A DNA stretch of 62,333 nucleotides, from assembly GCA_024644015.1 (NCBI GenBank), contig JAHELV010000021.1:1-62333 (forward strand), read 5' to 3'. The notes below the pieces were generated by a model. It made no database searches. It saw nothing but the letters and a program-made list of their open reading frames with translations, and had not been told where the DNA came from. How positions within the stretch are numbered: the stretch's first letter is position 1; each line of letters starts with the position of its first letter. A program made the position numbers and the translations under genes. The stretch comes from Nitriliruptorales bacterium. Lineage in GTDB: Bacteria > Actinomycetota > Nitriliruptoria > Euzebyales > JAHELV01. Positions 8,771-16,823 of the stretch are shown here, in pieces.

Positions 8771-10573
8771 TCATCTCGAGGCGCGCGGCGTGCCCAGGTG
8801 CGAGGCGACGAAGTCGAGCGACAGTGCTTGCTGGCGGACGTTCTCGGCGATCGCCATCGAGCCATGGCCAGCGTCGAAGACGTCGTACACGTGCGGTATC
8901 CCACACCGCTCGAGGGCGGCGACGTAGTTGTCGACTTGTCGTCGTGGGCACCGCGTGTCGTTGGCGCCGGTGATGATCAGAACTGGCACGCGCACCCTGC
9001 CGACGTAGGTGATCGGCGAGCGCTCGCGGTACAACTCCGGGCACTCGGCGGGCGTGCAACCGAAGAGGCCGTGGTCGAACTCGCGCAGCGCCGGCGACTC
9101 GTCTTCGTACGCGGTCAGGTAGTCCGCGACCGGCACCGTGGCGACCGCGACGGACCAGGCGTCGGGTTGTGTTCCGATGCCCTGCAACGTCAGATAGCCG
9201 CCCCACGACGCGCCCGCCAGGACGATCCGCTCGGGATCGGCGACGCCCGAGTCGACGAGATGGTCGCGACCCGCGCGCAGGTCGACGAGCTCAGGCCGAC
9301 CGGGGTCACCCTCGAGCGTGTCCTGCCACCGTTTGCCGTAGCCGGTCGAACCGCGGTAGTTGGGACTCAGCACTGCGAACCCGTGATCGACCCAGGCCTG
9401 CACGAACGGATCGAACGCGTCGCCGACCTGAGCGTGAGGTCCACCGTGGACATCGACGACCAGTGGATACGGGGCGTCGCCGGCAGGCAGCGTGAGGAAG
9501 GCGTGCACCGCGCTGTCGTCGGCGCTGGGATAACGGATCGATTCTGCCCTGGTTCCGGCGGGCGCAGGGCGCCCCGGTGCTGAGAGCAGCGTCGTGTCGG
9601 TGGCGTCGCGGCGCTCGCGTACCGTGGGTGCATCAGCGGTCGACTCGAAGACGTACCACAGGCTGCCGTCTGGTCTGACGCAGGCAGCGCTGACGGTTCC
9701 CGCACCCACCTCGACAGGCTCGGCGGTGCCGGTCCTCAGCTGGTATCGCAGCAGCGACCGCTGCCCCTGGTGTTCGTGTGCCAGCAGCAGGGCCGAGCCG
9801 TCGGGCCACCAGTCCTCCACGTCGATCTCGCCCGGTAGATCGACGTCGCACGCGATCCGCTCGCCGGAGCGCAGGTCCCAGACCTCGGCCTGTCGGCGTC
9901 CGCTGCAATCGGCGACCAGAGCGAGGCGGGCGTCGCCGCGAACTGGCGACCAGCCCGAAGGGTGGATCGTGTTGCCCAGGCCGTCGTAGACGGCGCCGAC
10001 CAGCGCGCCGTCGGCGTCGACGACCTGCACGGTGGGATGCAGGGTGTCGCCGTGCTCGGTGTGTGACAGTGCGAGCAGGTCTGCATCTCTGCTGAGGCCG
10101 CCCACCGACACGGGCCGCTCGCGCACGATGATGGTCCGTGCGTGTCCGTCCTCGACGATGGCGACTGAGAACCCGGTCGAATCGGCCCGGCCAATGGCAA
10201 GACGTTCGGCGCGCAATGACAGCCCCGCCGCCCACCCGGGCTCCAGCTCGACCGCTACCGGTGTGGCGCCGCCGCCGTCGAACGATGTGACGACGAACCT
10301 GCCGACCTCGCTGCCGGCGTCGTCGTCGAACCAGACCACCCCGGTGCCGTCCGGCAGCGGAACTCCCCAGCTCACGCCGGTCGGCTTGTCGGTCAGCGGA
10401 GTGTGTCGTTGTGTCTGCAGATCCCATGACCACAGCTGGCGCACGCCGGACGCGTTGGTGGTGTACGACGCCCGATGCGGAGCGTCTTGTGCCCACGACG
10501 GCAGTCCGAACCGGACCGCATGGAACCGTTGCTGCCAGAGCGGCATCACCGCTGGCGTCGCGGCAACGGTCAT
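8771..10573 (-). CDS. S9 family peptidase (prolyl oligopeptidase / acylaminoacyl peptidase type)
   Basis: A 600-residue serine peptidase with the usual two parts: an N-terminal beta-propeller-like region (about 30-330, repeated WSPVRGDARLALVAD-like blades) and a C-terminal alpha/beta hydrolase. The catalytic triad is visible as Ser456 in GASWGG, Asp539 in GANDTR and His570 in DAGHGSM. The oxyanion segment VHGGPHAQ lies ahead of the nucleophile. There is no signal peptide, so it is predicted cytoplasmic and would cleave short peptides or acylated N-termini. It is followed on the same strand, upstream, by the PEBP-like gene with a 43-bp gap; the two may share a transcript. Confidence 0.92.
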   Translation of the reverse strand: MTVAATPAVMPLWQQRFHAVRFGLPSWAQDAPHRASYTTNASGVRQLWSWDLQTQRHTPLTDKPTGVSWGVPLPDGTGVVWFDDDAGSEVGRFVVTSFDGGGATPVAVELEPGWAAGLSLRAERLAIGRADSTGFSVAIVEDGHARTIIVRERPVSVGGLSRDADLLALSHTEHGDTLHPTVQVVDADGALVGAVYDGLGNTIHPSGWSPVRGDARLALVADCSGRRQAEVWDLRSGERIACDVDLPGEIDVEDWWPDGSALLLAHEHQGQRSLLRYQLRTGTAEPVEVGAGTVSAACVRPDGSLWYVFESTADAPTVRERRDATDTTLLSAPGRPAPAGTRAESIRYPSADDSAVHAFLTLPAGDAPYPLVVDVHGGPHAQVGDAFDPFVQAWVDHGFAVLSPNYRGSTGYGKRWQDTLEGDPGRPELVDLRAGRDHLVDSGVADPERIVLAGASWGGYLTLQGIGTQPDAWSVAVATVPVADYLTAYEDESPALREFDHGLFGCTPAECPELYRERSPITYVGRVRVPVLIITGANDTRCPRRQVDNYVAALERCGIPHVYDVFDAGHGSMAIAENVRQQALSLDFVASHLGTPRASR

Positions 10574-10616
10574 GCGCGTTCTCTTTGCACAGCACGCAGT
10601 GGCGGTCGCCGACCGC

Positions 10617-11099
10617 TCATGCGATCACGACCAGTTCCGCGGTGCCGATCACGTGCCCCGCCGATGCCTTGCGGATCTCGTCGCGTCGGGCGCCCGGTGC
10701 GAGGCCGAGATCCTGGTCCACCGCGAACAACCGGAAGAAGTAGCGATGGGGCAGCGGCGGCGGATCGTCGAGATCGTCGACCGCGGTAGGGCCGGTGTAG
10801 CCGGCCTCGTCGAATTCGTTGAGACCCTGCATCAGCTCGACGGGCTCGTCGATCACGGCGTCACGTGGCACGCCCTCGGGCAGATGCCTCACGGTGCCGG
10901 CGATGCCGTAGGCGATCCAGTGGGTGAACACGCCAGATTCGGCGTCGGGATCGTCGCAGACGAGCACGAGCTCGGTTGTCCCGTCGGGCACGCCCTCCCA
11001 CGCAAGGGGGGGCGACACGTTGCCGCCGTCGGCAGAGAACCGGTCGGGTAGGTCTTGATCGTGCTCGAATGCAGGACTGGTCAGGCGGAACTCCGCCAT
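10617..11099 (-). CDS. YbhB/YbcL family (PEBP-like) protein
   Basis: A 160-residue protein of the phosphatidylethanolamine-binding/Raf kinase inhibitor-like family. Hallmarks are SPPLAWEGVPDGTTELVLVCDDPDA near residue 28, THWIAYGI near 58 and the GYTGPTAVDD...HRYFFRLFAVD block near 100-125. The bacterial function is unproven. GAGGAGGAT about 10 nt upstream supports the ATG at 11099. The ORF is full length for the family, with no signal peptide. Confidence 0.9.
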   Translation of the reverse strand: MAEFRLTSPAFEHDQDLPDRFSADGGNVSPPLAWEGVPDGTTELVLVCDDPDAESGVFTHWIAYGIAGTVRHLPEGVPRDAVIDEPVELMQGLNEFDEAGYTGPTAVDDLDDPPPLPHRYFFRLFAVDQDLGLAPGARRDEIRKASAGHVIGTAELVVIA

Positions 11100-11180
11100 G
11101 GTCTCGCTATCCTCCTCGATCGGTGCTCACGGGACCATCGATACCGGGTCCGGCCGGCAACGTCCGCTGACGGTCCTAGA

Positions 11181-12374
11181 TTATTGCAGCACCTCAGTGA
11201 TGCGGGTCAAGCCCCTTGCGAGATGCTCGTCAGACAACGCATAGGACAACCGGACGTGTCCCGGCGCGCCGAAGCCCTCGCCGGGCACCAGCGCCACCTG
11301 CGCCTCGTCGAGCAGCACGGCACACAGCTCGAGCGCTGTGGAGACCTTGCGACCGGCGACCGGGCGACCCAACCGCTGTTCGACGTGCGGGAACACGTAG
11401 AAGGCACCTTCGGGGAGTGGGCATTCGACGCCATCGATCGCGCTCAGTGCCTCGTGGACCCGGTGCCTCCTGCGATCGTAGGTCTGCCGCATCGCGTCGA
11501 CCTGGTCCATTGGCCCCGTGAGCGCCGCGAGCGCCGCACGCTGGGCGATGTTGCACACATGCGAGGTCACGTGGCTCTGCAAACGGTTGACCGCGGCGGC
11601 GACCGGCGCAGGGGCGATGGACCACCCGACCCGCCAGCCGGTCATCGCGAACGTCTTGGCGACCCCGTTGGCCACGACGCACCGCGGCTGCAGCTCCGGC
11701 ACCTCGACCGGCATGCTCGCGAACGCCGCGCCGCCGTACACGAGGTGCTCGTAGATCTCGTCGGTGATGACCCAGATGCCCGCTTCTGCCGCCCACCGTC
11801 CGATGTCGCGTATCTGCTCCGGGGTGTAGACCGCGCCGGTCGGGTTCGATGGCGAGACGAACACGAGCGCCTTGGTCGCCGCGGTACGCGCGGCGGCGAG
11901 CTGCTCGGGCGTGACCGTGTACCCGTTGGCGGCGGTGGTCGGCAGCGCGACGACGGTTCCGCCGGCCAGTCGGATCTGTTCGGGGTAGCTCACCCAGTAG
12001 GGGGCCGGCACGATCACCTCGTCGCCGGGATCGATCAGGGCGAGCAAGATGTTGCTCAACGCGTGCTTGCCGCCGTTCGAGACGATCACCTGATCGGGCG
12101 CGACGGCCAGGCCGCTGTCCCGCCGCGTCTTGTCCGCGATCGCCTCACGGAGCGCGGGTAGGCCCGCCGTCGGCGAATACTTGTGCATCGCGGACTCGGC
12201 GCACGCCTCACCGGCGGCTTCAACGATGTGTGCCGGCGTGGCGAAGTCGGGTTCGCCGGCTCCGAAGCTGATGACGTCGACGCCCTCGCCACGAAGGCGT
12301 GCGGCCTCGGCACTGATCGCCAGGGTCGGGCTCTCGCCGATCTCCCGTACCCGGCGGGAGATGCCGGAGGTCAT
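11181..12374 (-). CDS. PLP-dependent aminotransferase, aspartate aminotransferase type
   Basis: A 397-residue fold-type I class I aminotransferase. Visible motifs are GAGEPDF near residue 38, SNGGKHALSN near 103, PAPYWVSYPEQ near 123, SPSNPTGAVY near 172, ITDEIYEHLVYGG near 198, the Schiff-base Lys240 in VAKTFAMTGWRVGW, and the substrate-carboxylate-binding Arg in HVRLSYA near the C-terminus. The sequence resembles thermophile-type (Ib) aspartate aminotransferases, which move amino groups between aspartate and 2-oxoglutarate and sometimes act on prephenate. Exact specificity cannot be read from sequence. It is divergent from dps across 103 bp. Confidence 0.92.
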   Translation of the reverse strand: MTSGISRRVREIGESPTLAISAEAARLRGEGVDVISFGAGEPDFATPAHIVEAAGEACAESAMHKYSPTAGLPALREAIADKTRRDSGLAVAPDQVIVSNGGKHALSNILLALIDPGDEVIVPAPYWVSYPEQIRLAGGTVVALPTTAANGYTVTPEQLAAARTAATKALVFVSPSNPTGAVYTPEQIRDIGRWAAEAGIWVITDEIYEHLVYGGAAFASMPVEVPELQPRCVVANGVAKTFAMTGWRVGWSIAPAPVAAAVNRLQSHVTSHVCNIAQRAALAALTGPMDQVDAMRQTYDRRRHRVHEALSAIDGVECPLPEGAFYVFPHVEQRLGRPVAGRKVSTALELCAVLLDEAQVALVPGEGFGAPGHVRLSYALSDEHLARGLTRITEVLQ

Positions 12375-12477
12375 AGGTGGCGCCTGACGTCATGGGTTGC
12401 TGGTTATGTCGAAGGTCGGACGGGAATCCTAGCGACGTTCCACAGACCAGTCCCGGCCCAAGAGGAGCGCCAGACGC

Positions 12478-13020
12478 ATGTCATCCAACTACACCGTTCC
12501 CGGCATTGAACAGGCGGACGCCGAGCGCGTTGTCCAGACGCTGCAGCATCGCCTCACCGCACTGATCGATCTGCAGCTCACACTCAAGCACGTTCACTGG
12601 AACGTTGTTGGACCCATGTTCATTGGGGTGCACGAGATGCTCGACCCGCAGGTCGATGCGGTGCGGGTGATGACCGATGACCTCGCCGAGCGCATCGCGA
12701 CGATGGGTGGGCAGCCCGTCGGGACACCGGGCTTCGTCGCCAAGACGCGCGGTTGGGACGACTACAGTCTGCTGCGCGCGACGACGATCCAGCACCTGGC
12801 GGCGCTCGACCTGGTCTACACCGGCGTCGTGACCGACCACCGGGCGGCGATCGCGGAGTTCGACGATCTGGACCTTGTCTCCCAGGACAAGATGATCGCC
12901 CAGACCGAGCAGCTCGAGATGTTCCAGTGGTTCGTGCGGGCGCATCTCGAGGACTCCGCTGGCCAACTGCAACATGGCGGAACCGACACTGAGCAGGCGG
13001 CCGCCGCGGCGGTGGACTGA
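12478..13020 (+). CDS. dps: Dps family DNA-protection ferritin
   Basis: A 180-residue Dps/ferritin-like protein. The inter-subunit ferroxidase ligands are present: His in LKHVHWNVVG near residue 41 and the downstream D...D/E set in HEMLDPQVDAVRVMTDDLAERI. It would oxidise and store iron in a dodecamer and protect DNA under oxidative or starvation stress. An Ala/Glu-rich C-terminal tail (TEQAAAAAVD) is longer than the core requires. AAGAGGAGC about 8-14 nt upstream is the ribosome binding site. A strong hairpin follows the gene. Confidence 0.92.
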   Translation: MSSNYTVPGIEQADAERVVQTLQHRLTALIDLQLTLKHVHWNVVGPMFIGVHEMLDPQVDAVRVMTDDLAERIATMGGQPVGTPGFVAKTRGWDDYSLLRATTIQHLAALDLVYTGVVTDHRAAIAEFDDLDLVSQDKMIAQTEQLEMFQWFVRAHLEDSAGQLQHGGTDTEQAAAAAVD

Positions 13021-13086
13021 CCACCACGCGACCGGCGCAGTCGACCGTGCGTCGCTGACGATCGGTCGAGCCCGTCACGACACTCG

Positions 13087-13116
13087 GGCGCTCCGACGCA
13101 TGAAGGTCGGAGCGCC
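13087..13116 (+). terminator. Hairpin terminator after dps
   Basis: GGCGCTCCGAC at 13087-13097 pairs perfectly (11 bp) with GTCGGAGCGCC at 13106-13116 around an 8-nt loop. It lies 66 bp after the dps stop and ends before the EamA ribosome binding site. There is no U-tract, as is common in high-GC actinobacteria. Confidence 0.6.
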
Positions 13117-13145
13117 TCGCGCTGCATGGGACGGAGGTGTCCGGG

Positions 13146-14087
13146 ATGGCTGCGGTGCTGCCGCGGGCAAGCGCCGCCGCCCAGCGGTGGCCGCTGGCGC
13201 TGGTGGCCGCCGGTGTCGCGCTCTACTCGACCGGTCCGGTCATGCTGCAGGCGTCCAACCTGTCGGGGCCGGTATTCAGCTTCTGGCGGTTGTGGCTCGG
13301 CGTCGCCGGGCTTGGTGCGGTCGTGGTCGTCCAGCGCGGCCTTGGCATGCAGTGGCCGACGCGGCAGGCGTGGACGGTCGCGGTCTGGGCCGGTGTCGCA
13401 TTCGGGTTCCATCAACTGCTGTTCTTCTCCGCCGTGCGCGTCACCACGGTCGTGGACGTCTCGTTGATGAACGCACTCGCACCAGTCGTGACCGCGGTCG
13501 GCGCGCGCTGGATGTTCGCGGAGCGACCCGGTCGACGGTTCTGGGTTTGGGCGGGCGTCGCGATCGGCGGTGCGGCCCTGCTTGCCGTCGCCGCGTCGAA
13601 TGCGCGGCCCGGCAACGCCCTCGGTATGGCGATGGCGCTGGCCAACGTGGGGTTCTTCGCCGCCTTCTTCCTGTTGTCGAAGAAGGGCCGCGACCATCTT
13701 CCAGTCGTGCCGTTCCTGTTCGGCACGATCGTTGTCGCAGCGCTGCTCGTCAGCACGTTCGTGCTGGTGACCGGTGCACATGCGACCGACGTCGGCAGCG
13801 TCGATCTGATGCTCGCCGCAGGGGTGGCGCTCGGGCCCGGACTCGTTGGCCACTTCGTCATGACCTGGCCGCTGCGCTACGTGCCGGCCAACATCCCTCC
13901 GGTGATGCGCCTGGCGCAGCCGTTCGTGGCAGGCGCGCTCGCCTGGTGGCTGCTCGCGGAGGCGTTGTCGTGGCGCCATCTGTTCGCCGGGACCCTGGTG
14001 GTCATCGGCGCCGCCGGGACGGTGCTGTCACACGACGGCCGACGGTTGCGTGCACAGGCGCGGCAGCAGGCGGCCGGCCAGGGATGA
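13146..14087 (+). CDS. EamA/DMT superfamily transporter
   Basis: A 313-residue inner-membrane protein with about ten hydrophobic helices arranged as two EamA repeats (about 15-145 and 160-300). The repeat signatures are the early FSFWRLWLGVAG segment and the late AQPFVAGALAWWLLAEALSWRH segment. Members export or import metabolites such as amino acids, but the substrate cannot be assigned. ATG 13146 is preferred to GTG 13137 because GGAGG at 13133-13137 lies 8 nt upstream of it. The three-armed inverted repeat starts 27 bp after the stop. Confidence 0.85.
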   Translation: MAAVLPRASAAAQRWPLALVAAGVALYSTGPVMLQASNLSGPVFSFWRLWLGVAGLGAVVVVQRGLGMQWPTRQAWTVAVWAGVAFGFHQLLFFSAVRVTTVVDVSLMNALAPVVTAVGARWMFAERPGRRFWVWAGVAIGGAALLAVAASNARPGNALGMAMALANVGFFAAFFLLSKKGRDHLPVVPFLFGTIVVAALLVSTFVLVTGAHATDVGSVDLMLAAGVALGPGLVGHFVMTWPLRYVPANIPPVMRLAQPFVAGALAWWLLAEALSWRHLFAGTLVVIGAAGTVLSHDGRRLRAQARQQAAGQG

Positions 14088-14114
14088 CCGCGGCTGTGGA
14101 TGTCGATGACAACT

Positions 14115-14209
14115 TGTGCGGGGTGGTCGTCATTTGATGTCGTAGACACTCCAAACGACGACCACCCCGCACATCGTGGTCGAAGGTGGTGGTCGCTGTG
14201 CGGGGTGGT
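14115..14209. repeat. Three-armed inverted repeat with two competing hairpins
   Basis: TGTGCGGGGTGGTCGTC at 14115-14131 has a perfect 17-bp complement at 14157-14173 (25-nt loop). A third arm at 14197-14209 repeats the first 13 bases of arm 1 directly, so arm 2 can pair with either neighbour (loops of 25 and 23 nt). It fills the gap between the convergent EamA and hypothetical genes and ends 1 bp from the latter's stop, so a bidirectional terminator is the simplest reading. A partial duplication of a small repeat element is the alternative. Confidence 0.75.
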
Positions 14210-14210
14210 G

Positions 14211-14960
14211 TCAGTGGCGGGCGTCGTCCGCGTAGGCACGGAACGCGCGGACCGGCTGGCCGCCGAGGTCGAGACGATCCATCTCGTCCTCCCATATCGC
14301 GAGCACGGTCGACCATGATGTCGCGTGCAGCTCGACCTCGGGCGGCGCGTCTCTCCATGGGAGCAGCGTCGTCAGCGCTGCGGCCGTCGCAAGATCGGGT
14401 ACGTGGGAGTCCAGCAGGTCGCTACCGGCCTCGACGACAAGACCGATGGACAGCCGCGACGACAGCCGCCGCGCGTGCTCGAGGCCGGCGTCGACGATCT
14501 CGGCGATCCGGTCGCGACCCCCCGCACCAGTGCGCAGGCGTTGGCGTCCCGTGTCGACGAGGAGCAATACGTCGGGTGTCTCGATCCGGACGGGAACCTC
14601 GATCGGTTCCTCGAACACCGCGATGCCGTCGGCAACGCCGTGTTGTACGCCGGTGCGCTCGTGGACGGCACGTATGTAGCTCGGACTCGGTCGCAGGTAC
14701 GGCGTTCGACGCCGGCCCGAGAACAGCGACACGCGCACGGGTGCGCGCAGACGGGGTCCACCGATCTCCTGCAGTCGGTACGCCAGCCAGCCCGGATCGT
14801 CGTGGGTGTCCAGCGACGAGAAGACGTTCCACGTCAGCAGATCTGTGTTTTCGGGCTCGGAGCGCATGCGCTCGAGCCGCTCGGGTTCGTCGCGGAGGAT
14901 CAGCTCCAGACGGTCCTGGTAGAAGATCGGGTTGGTGCGGGTCCGGGTGAACAGCGGCAT
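14211..14960 (-). CDS. Hypothetical protein, possibly a degenerate PD-(D/E)XK fold
   Basis: A 249-residue soluble protein I cannot assign with confidence. Its start is clear: ATG at 14960 with AAGGAG 9 nt upstream, placed just after serB on the same strand (16-bp gap), so it is probably co-transcribed with it. Segments NPIFYQDRLELILRDEPERL, DLLTWNVFSSL and PIEVPVRIETPDVLLLVDT resemble a PD-(D/E)XK-like family whose members carry a pattern like D-x-(10)-VFVEAK. Here the acidic residue is replaced (PVRIETP) and the E-x-K is VDT, so catalytic residues appear lost. The fold proposal is inference. The gene stops 1 bp before the three-armed repeat. Confidence 0.6.
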   Translation of the reverse strand: MPLFTRTRTNPIFYQDRLELILRDEPERLERMRSEPENTDLLTWNVFSSLDTHDDPGWLAYRLQEIGGPRLRAPVRVSLFSGRRRTPYLRPSPSYIRAVHERTGVQHGVADGIAVFEEPIEVPVRIETPDVLLLVDTGRQRLRTGAGGRDRIAEIVDAGLEHARRLSSRLSIGLVVEAGSDLLDSHVPDLATAAALTTLLPWRDAPPEVELHATSWSTVLAIWEDEMDRLDLGGQPVRAFRAYADDARH

Positions 14961-14976
14961 CACTCGTGACTCCTTG

Positions 14977-16185
14977 TCATACGGGATCGTCGGGCCGGCC
15001 GCGCGCAGCGTCCAGCTCGGCGGCGTCGATCTCCTCCCGCGTGATGCCCAACAGGAAGAGGATCGCATCAAGATACGGCACATTGACGGTGGTGTCGGCC
15101 GCCGCCCGCAGCACGGGCTTGGCATTGAATGCGATGCCAAGCCCGGCGATGCCCAGCATGTCCAGGTCGTTGGCGCCGTCACCGACCGCCACCGTCTGGC
15201 TGACGGGCACTCCGGCCGTCCGTGCCAGCGAGCGCAGCGCGTTGGCCTTACCGGCCCGGTCGACGATCTCTCCGAGCAGTCGGCCGGTCACCCGACCGTC
15301 GATGATCTCGAGCTCGTTGGCCACCGCGTAGTCGAGACCGAGCTGCTTGCGGATCGGGTCGACGATCTGGCGGAATCCGCCACTGACGATCGCGGTCGTG
15401 AACCCGAGCCGACGCAACGTCCGTGCCAGCAGCGGTGCGCCAGGCGTCAGGCGCAGCCGGCCGCGGACGCGATCGACGACCTCGACGGGGCAGCCGGCCA
15501 ACAGCTGCACCCGCTCGCGCAGCGACTCGGCGAAGTCCAGCTCTCCCTCCATGGCACGTGCCGTGATCTCCTGGACCTTGTCCGCGCATCCGAGCTCTTC
15601 GGCCAGCAACTCGATTGCCTCGTCCTGCACCAGGGTCGAGTCGAGATCCATCACGATCAGCCGTTTGGCGCGGCGGTACAGGTTGGCCGGTTGGACCGCG
15701 ACGTCGACGCGCTGCCGGGCGGCCTCGATCGCCAACCCCTCGCGCAGATGGATGCCGTTGCTGCCCGAAACGGTCAATTGGAAACTGGTGATGGGATAGC
15801 GCGACAGGCGTTCGATGCGATCGATGTTGCCGCCCTGATCGGCGATCACCGCCGTGATCGCCGCGACGGCGGCCGGCCGCAGCGGCTGGCCCAGTAGCAC
15901 CACAGAATGACGTTCGACCGGGCTGCCTGCCCGCCGGGACGCCATCCGCTCGATGTCGATGAACATCCCGGTCTCGTGCGCGATGCGGTCGACGGCTGCA
16001 CGCAGCGGCGCTTCGTCGCTGCCGAGCGACACGAGGATGCCAAGGATCAGACGGTCATGGATGACCACCTGTTCCATGTCGAGAATCCGGGCGCCGTGCT
16101 CTTCGAGCGCAGCGCACAGGGCGGCGGTGATGCCTGGGCGGTCGCGCCCGGTCACCGTGATCAGCAACGCGCTTGCATCAGTCAC
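14977..16185 (-). CDS. serB: Phosphoserine phosphatase with N-terminal ACT domains
   Basis: A 402-residue HAD phosphatase that releases serine from phosphoserine, the last step of serine synthesis. Residues 1-75 are an ACT domain (LLITVTGRDRPGI). Residues 85-165 are a second, weaker ACT-like region, as in mycobacterial SerB2. The catalytic domain starts at MDLDSTL (about 180), with nucleophile and general-acid aspartates, then SGGF and GDGANDLDML, which hold the conserved Ser/Gly and Mg-binding Asp residues. GTG 16185 is chosen because TAAGCT, a -10 element, ends 6 nt upstream, implying a leaderless mRNA. The in-frame GTG at 16191 is the alternative. ACT domains suggest serine feedback. Confidence 0.92.
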   Translation of the reverse strand: MTDASALLITVTGRDRPGITAALCAALEEHGARILDMEQVVIHDRLILGILVSLGSDEAPLRAAVDRIAHETGMFIDIERMASRRAGSPVERHSVVLLGQPLRPAAVAAITAVIADQGGNIDRIERLSRYPITSFQLTVSGSNGIHLREGLAIEAARQRVDVAVQPANLYRRAKRLIVMDLDSTLVQDEAIELLAEELGCADKVQEITARAMEGELDFAESLRERVQLLAGCPVEVVDRVRGRLRLTPGAPLLARTLRRLGFTTAIVSGGFRQIVDPIRKQLGLDYAVANELEIIDGRVTGRLLGEIVDRAGKANALRSLARTAGVPVSQTVAVGDGANDLDMLGIAGLGIAFNAKPVLRAAADTTVNVPYLDAILFLLGITREEIDAAELDAARGRPDDPV

Positions 16186-16191
16186 TCGCAC

Positions 16192-16197
16192 AGCTTA
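16192..16197 (-). promoter_or_regulatory. Probable -10 element of serB
   Basis: Read on the minus strand, TAAGCT is followed by six bases and then the GTG at 16185, so transcription would start at the initiation codon. No Shine-Dalgarno sequence is visible. A -35 element is not recognisable. Confidence 0.45.
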
Positions 16198-16280
16198 GAC
16201 GTCGGGCCACGTGAGCCGCTCGGGCCGCGCCCGGCCGCCGACTGGGTGGTGTCACCGCTTGCGGGTAGCGTGGGCCGTGC

Positions 16281-16790
16281 ATGGACGAGATCCCCAAGCC
16301 ACGCGAGTTGCTGGCGATTCGTGGCGCCACGGAGGACCTCTTTGCGTTGTTGCGCAAGTGGTTCGCCGTGCCGACGACGGTCACCCTCGACCTGCGCGCT
16401 GTCGACTCGGCGGTGGCCGAGCTGGGCGAGCCGCGCCTGGTCATAGCCATGGCGATGCGCAAGCTCCAGGCGCTGCATCTGCTGACGACCCCTGGCGTCG
16501 TCACGACGACCGATGTCGTCCTGACGGTCATCCAGGACCTCGAACGCGCGCTGCTGCAGGCACCCGCCATGCATCTGCGCGACACCGCAGCGGCCACGGA
16601 CTGGGACGCTGCGCTCGCGGCCCTCGACGATGTGCGCGACACTGGGGGTTCTGGTGACCCTGGGGAGCTGGGGGACCCTGAGGACGCCAATGATGACATC
16701 ACCTTGTTCCGTACCCACCATGCTGCCCTGCACAATGCCGCACGGGCCGTGCTCCATGCGTCCGACGGCCGAATCCGCAGATTGGTGTGA
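16281..16790 (+). CDS. Hypothetical protein, 169 residues
   Basis: No family recognised. The ATG at 16281 follows TAGCGT by 9 nt, which may be the -10 of another leaderless gene. Residues 1-110 look like a compact helical domain (LLAIRGATEDLFALLRKWF; a helix rich in Val/Leu/Asp after DVVLTVIQDLERALLQAP). Residues 118-140 are an acidic Gly/Asp/Pro linker, then a short basic helix ends in DGRIRRLV. There are no cysteines, signal peptide or membrane segments. It is followed by the MarP gene after 33 bp, so the two may be co-transcribed, but MarP partners of this kind are not known to me. Confidence 0.6.
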   Translation: MDEIPKPRELLAIRGATEDLFALLRKWFAVPTTVTLDLRAVDSAVAELGEPRLVIAMAMRKLQALHLLTTPGVVTTTDVVLTVIQDLERALLQAPAMHLRDTAAATDWDAALAALDDVRDTGGSGDPGELGDPEDANDDITLFRTHHAALHNAARAVLHASDGRIRRLV

Positions 16791-16823
16791 CCTGCAGATG
16801 ACCACGGGGCGCACACGACCGTG

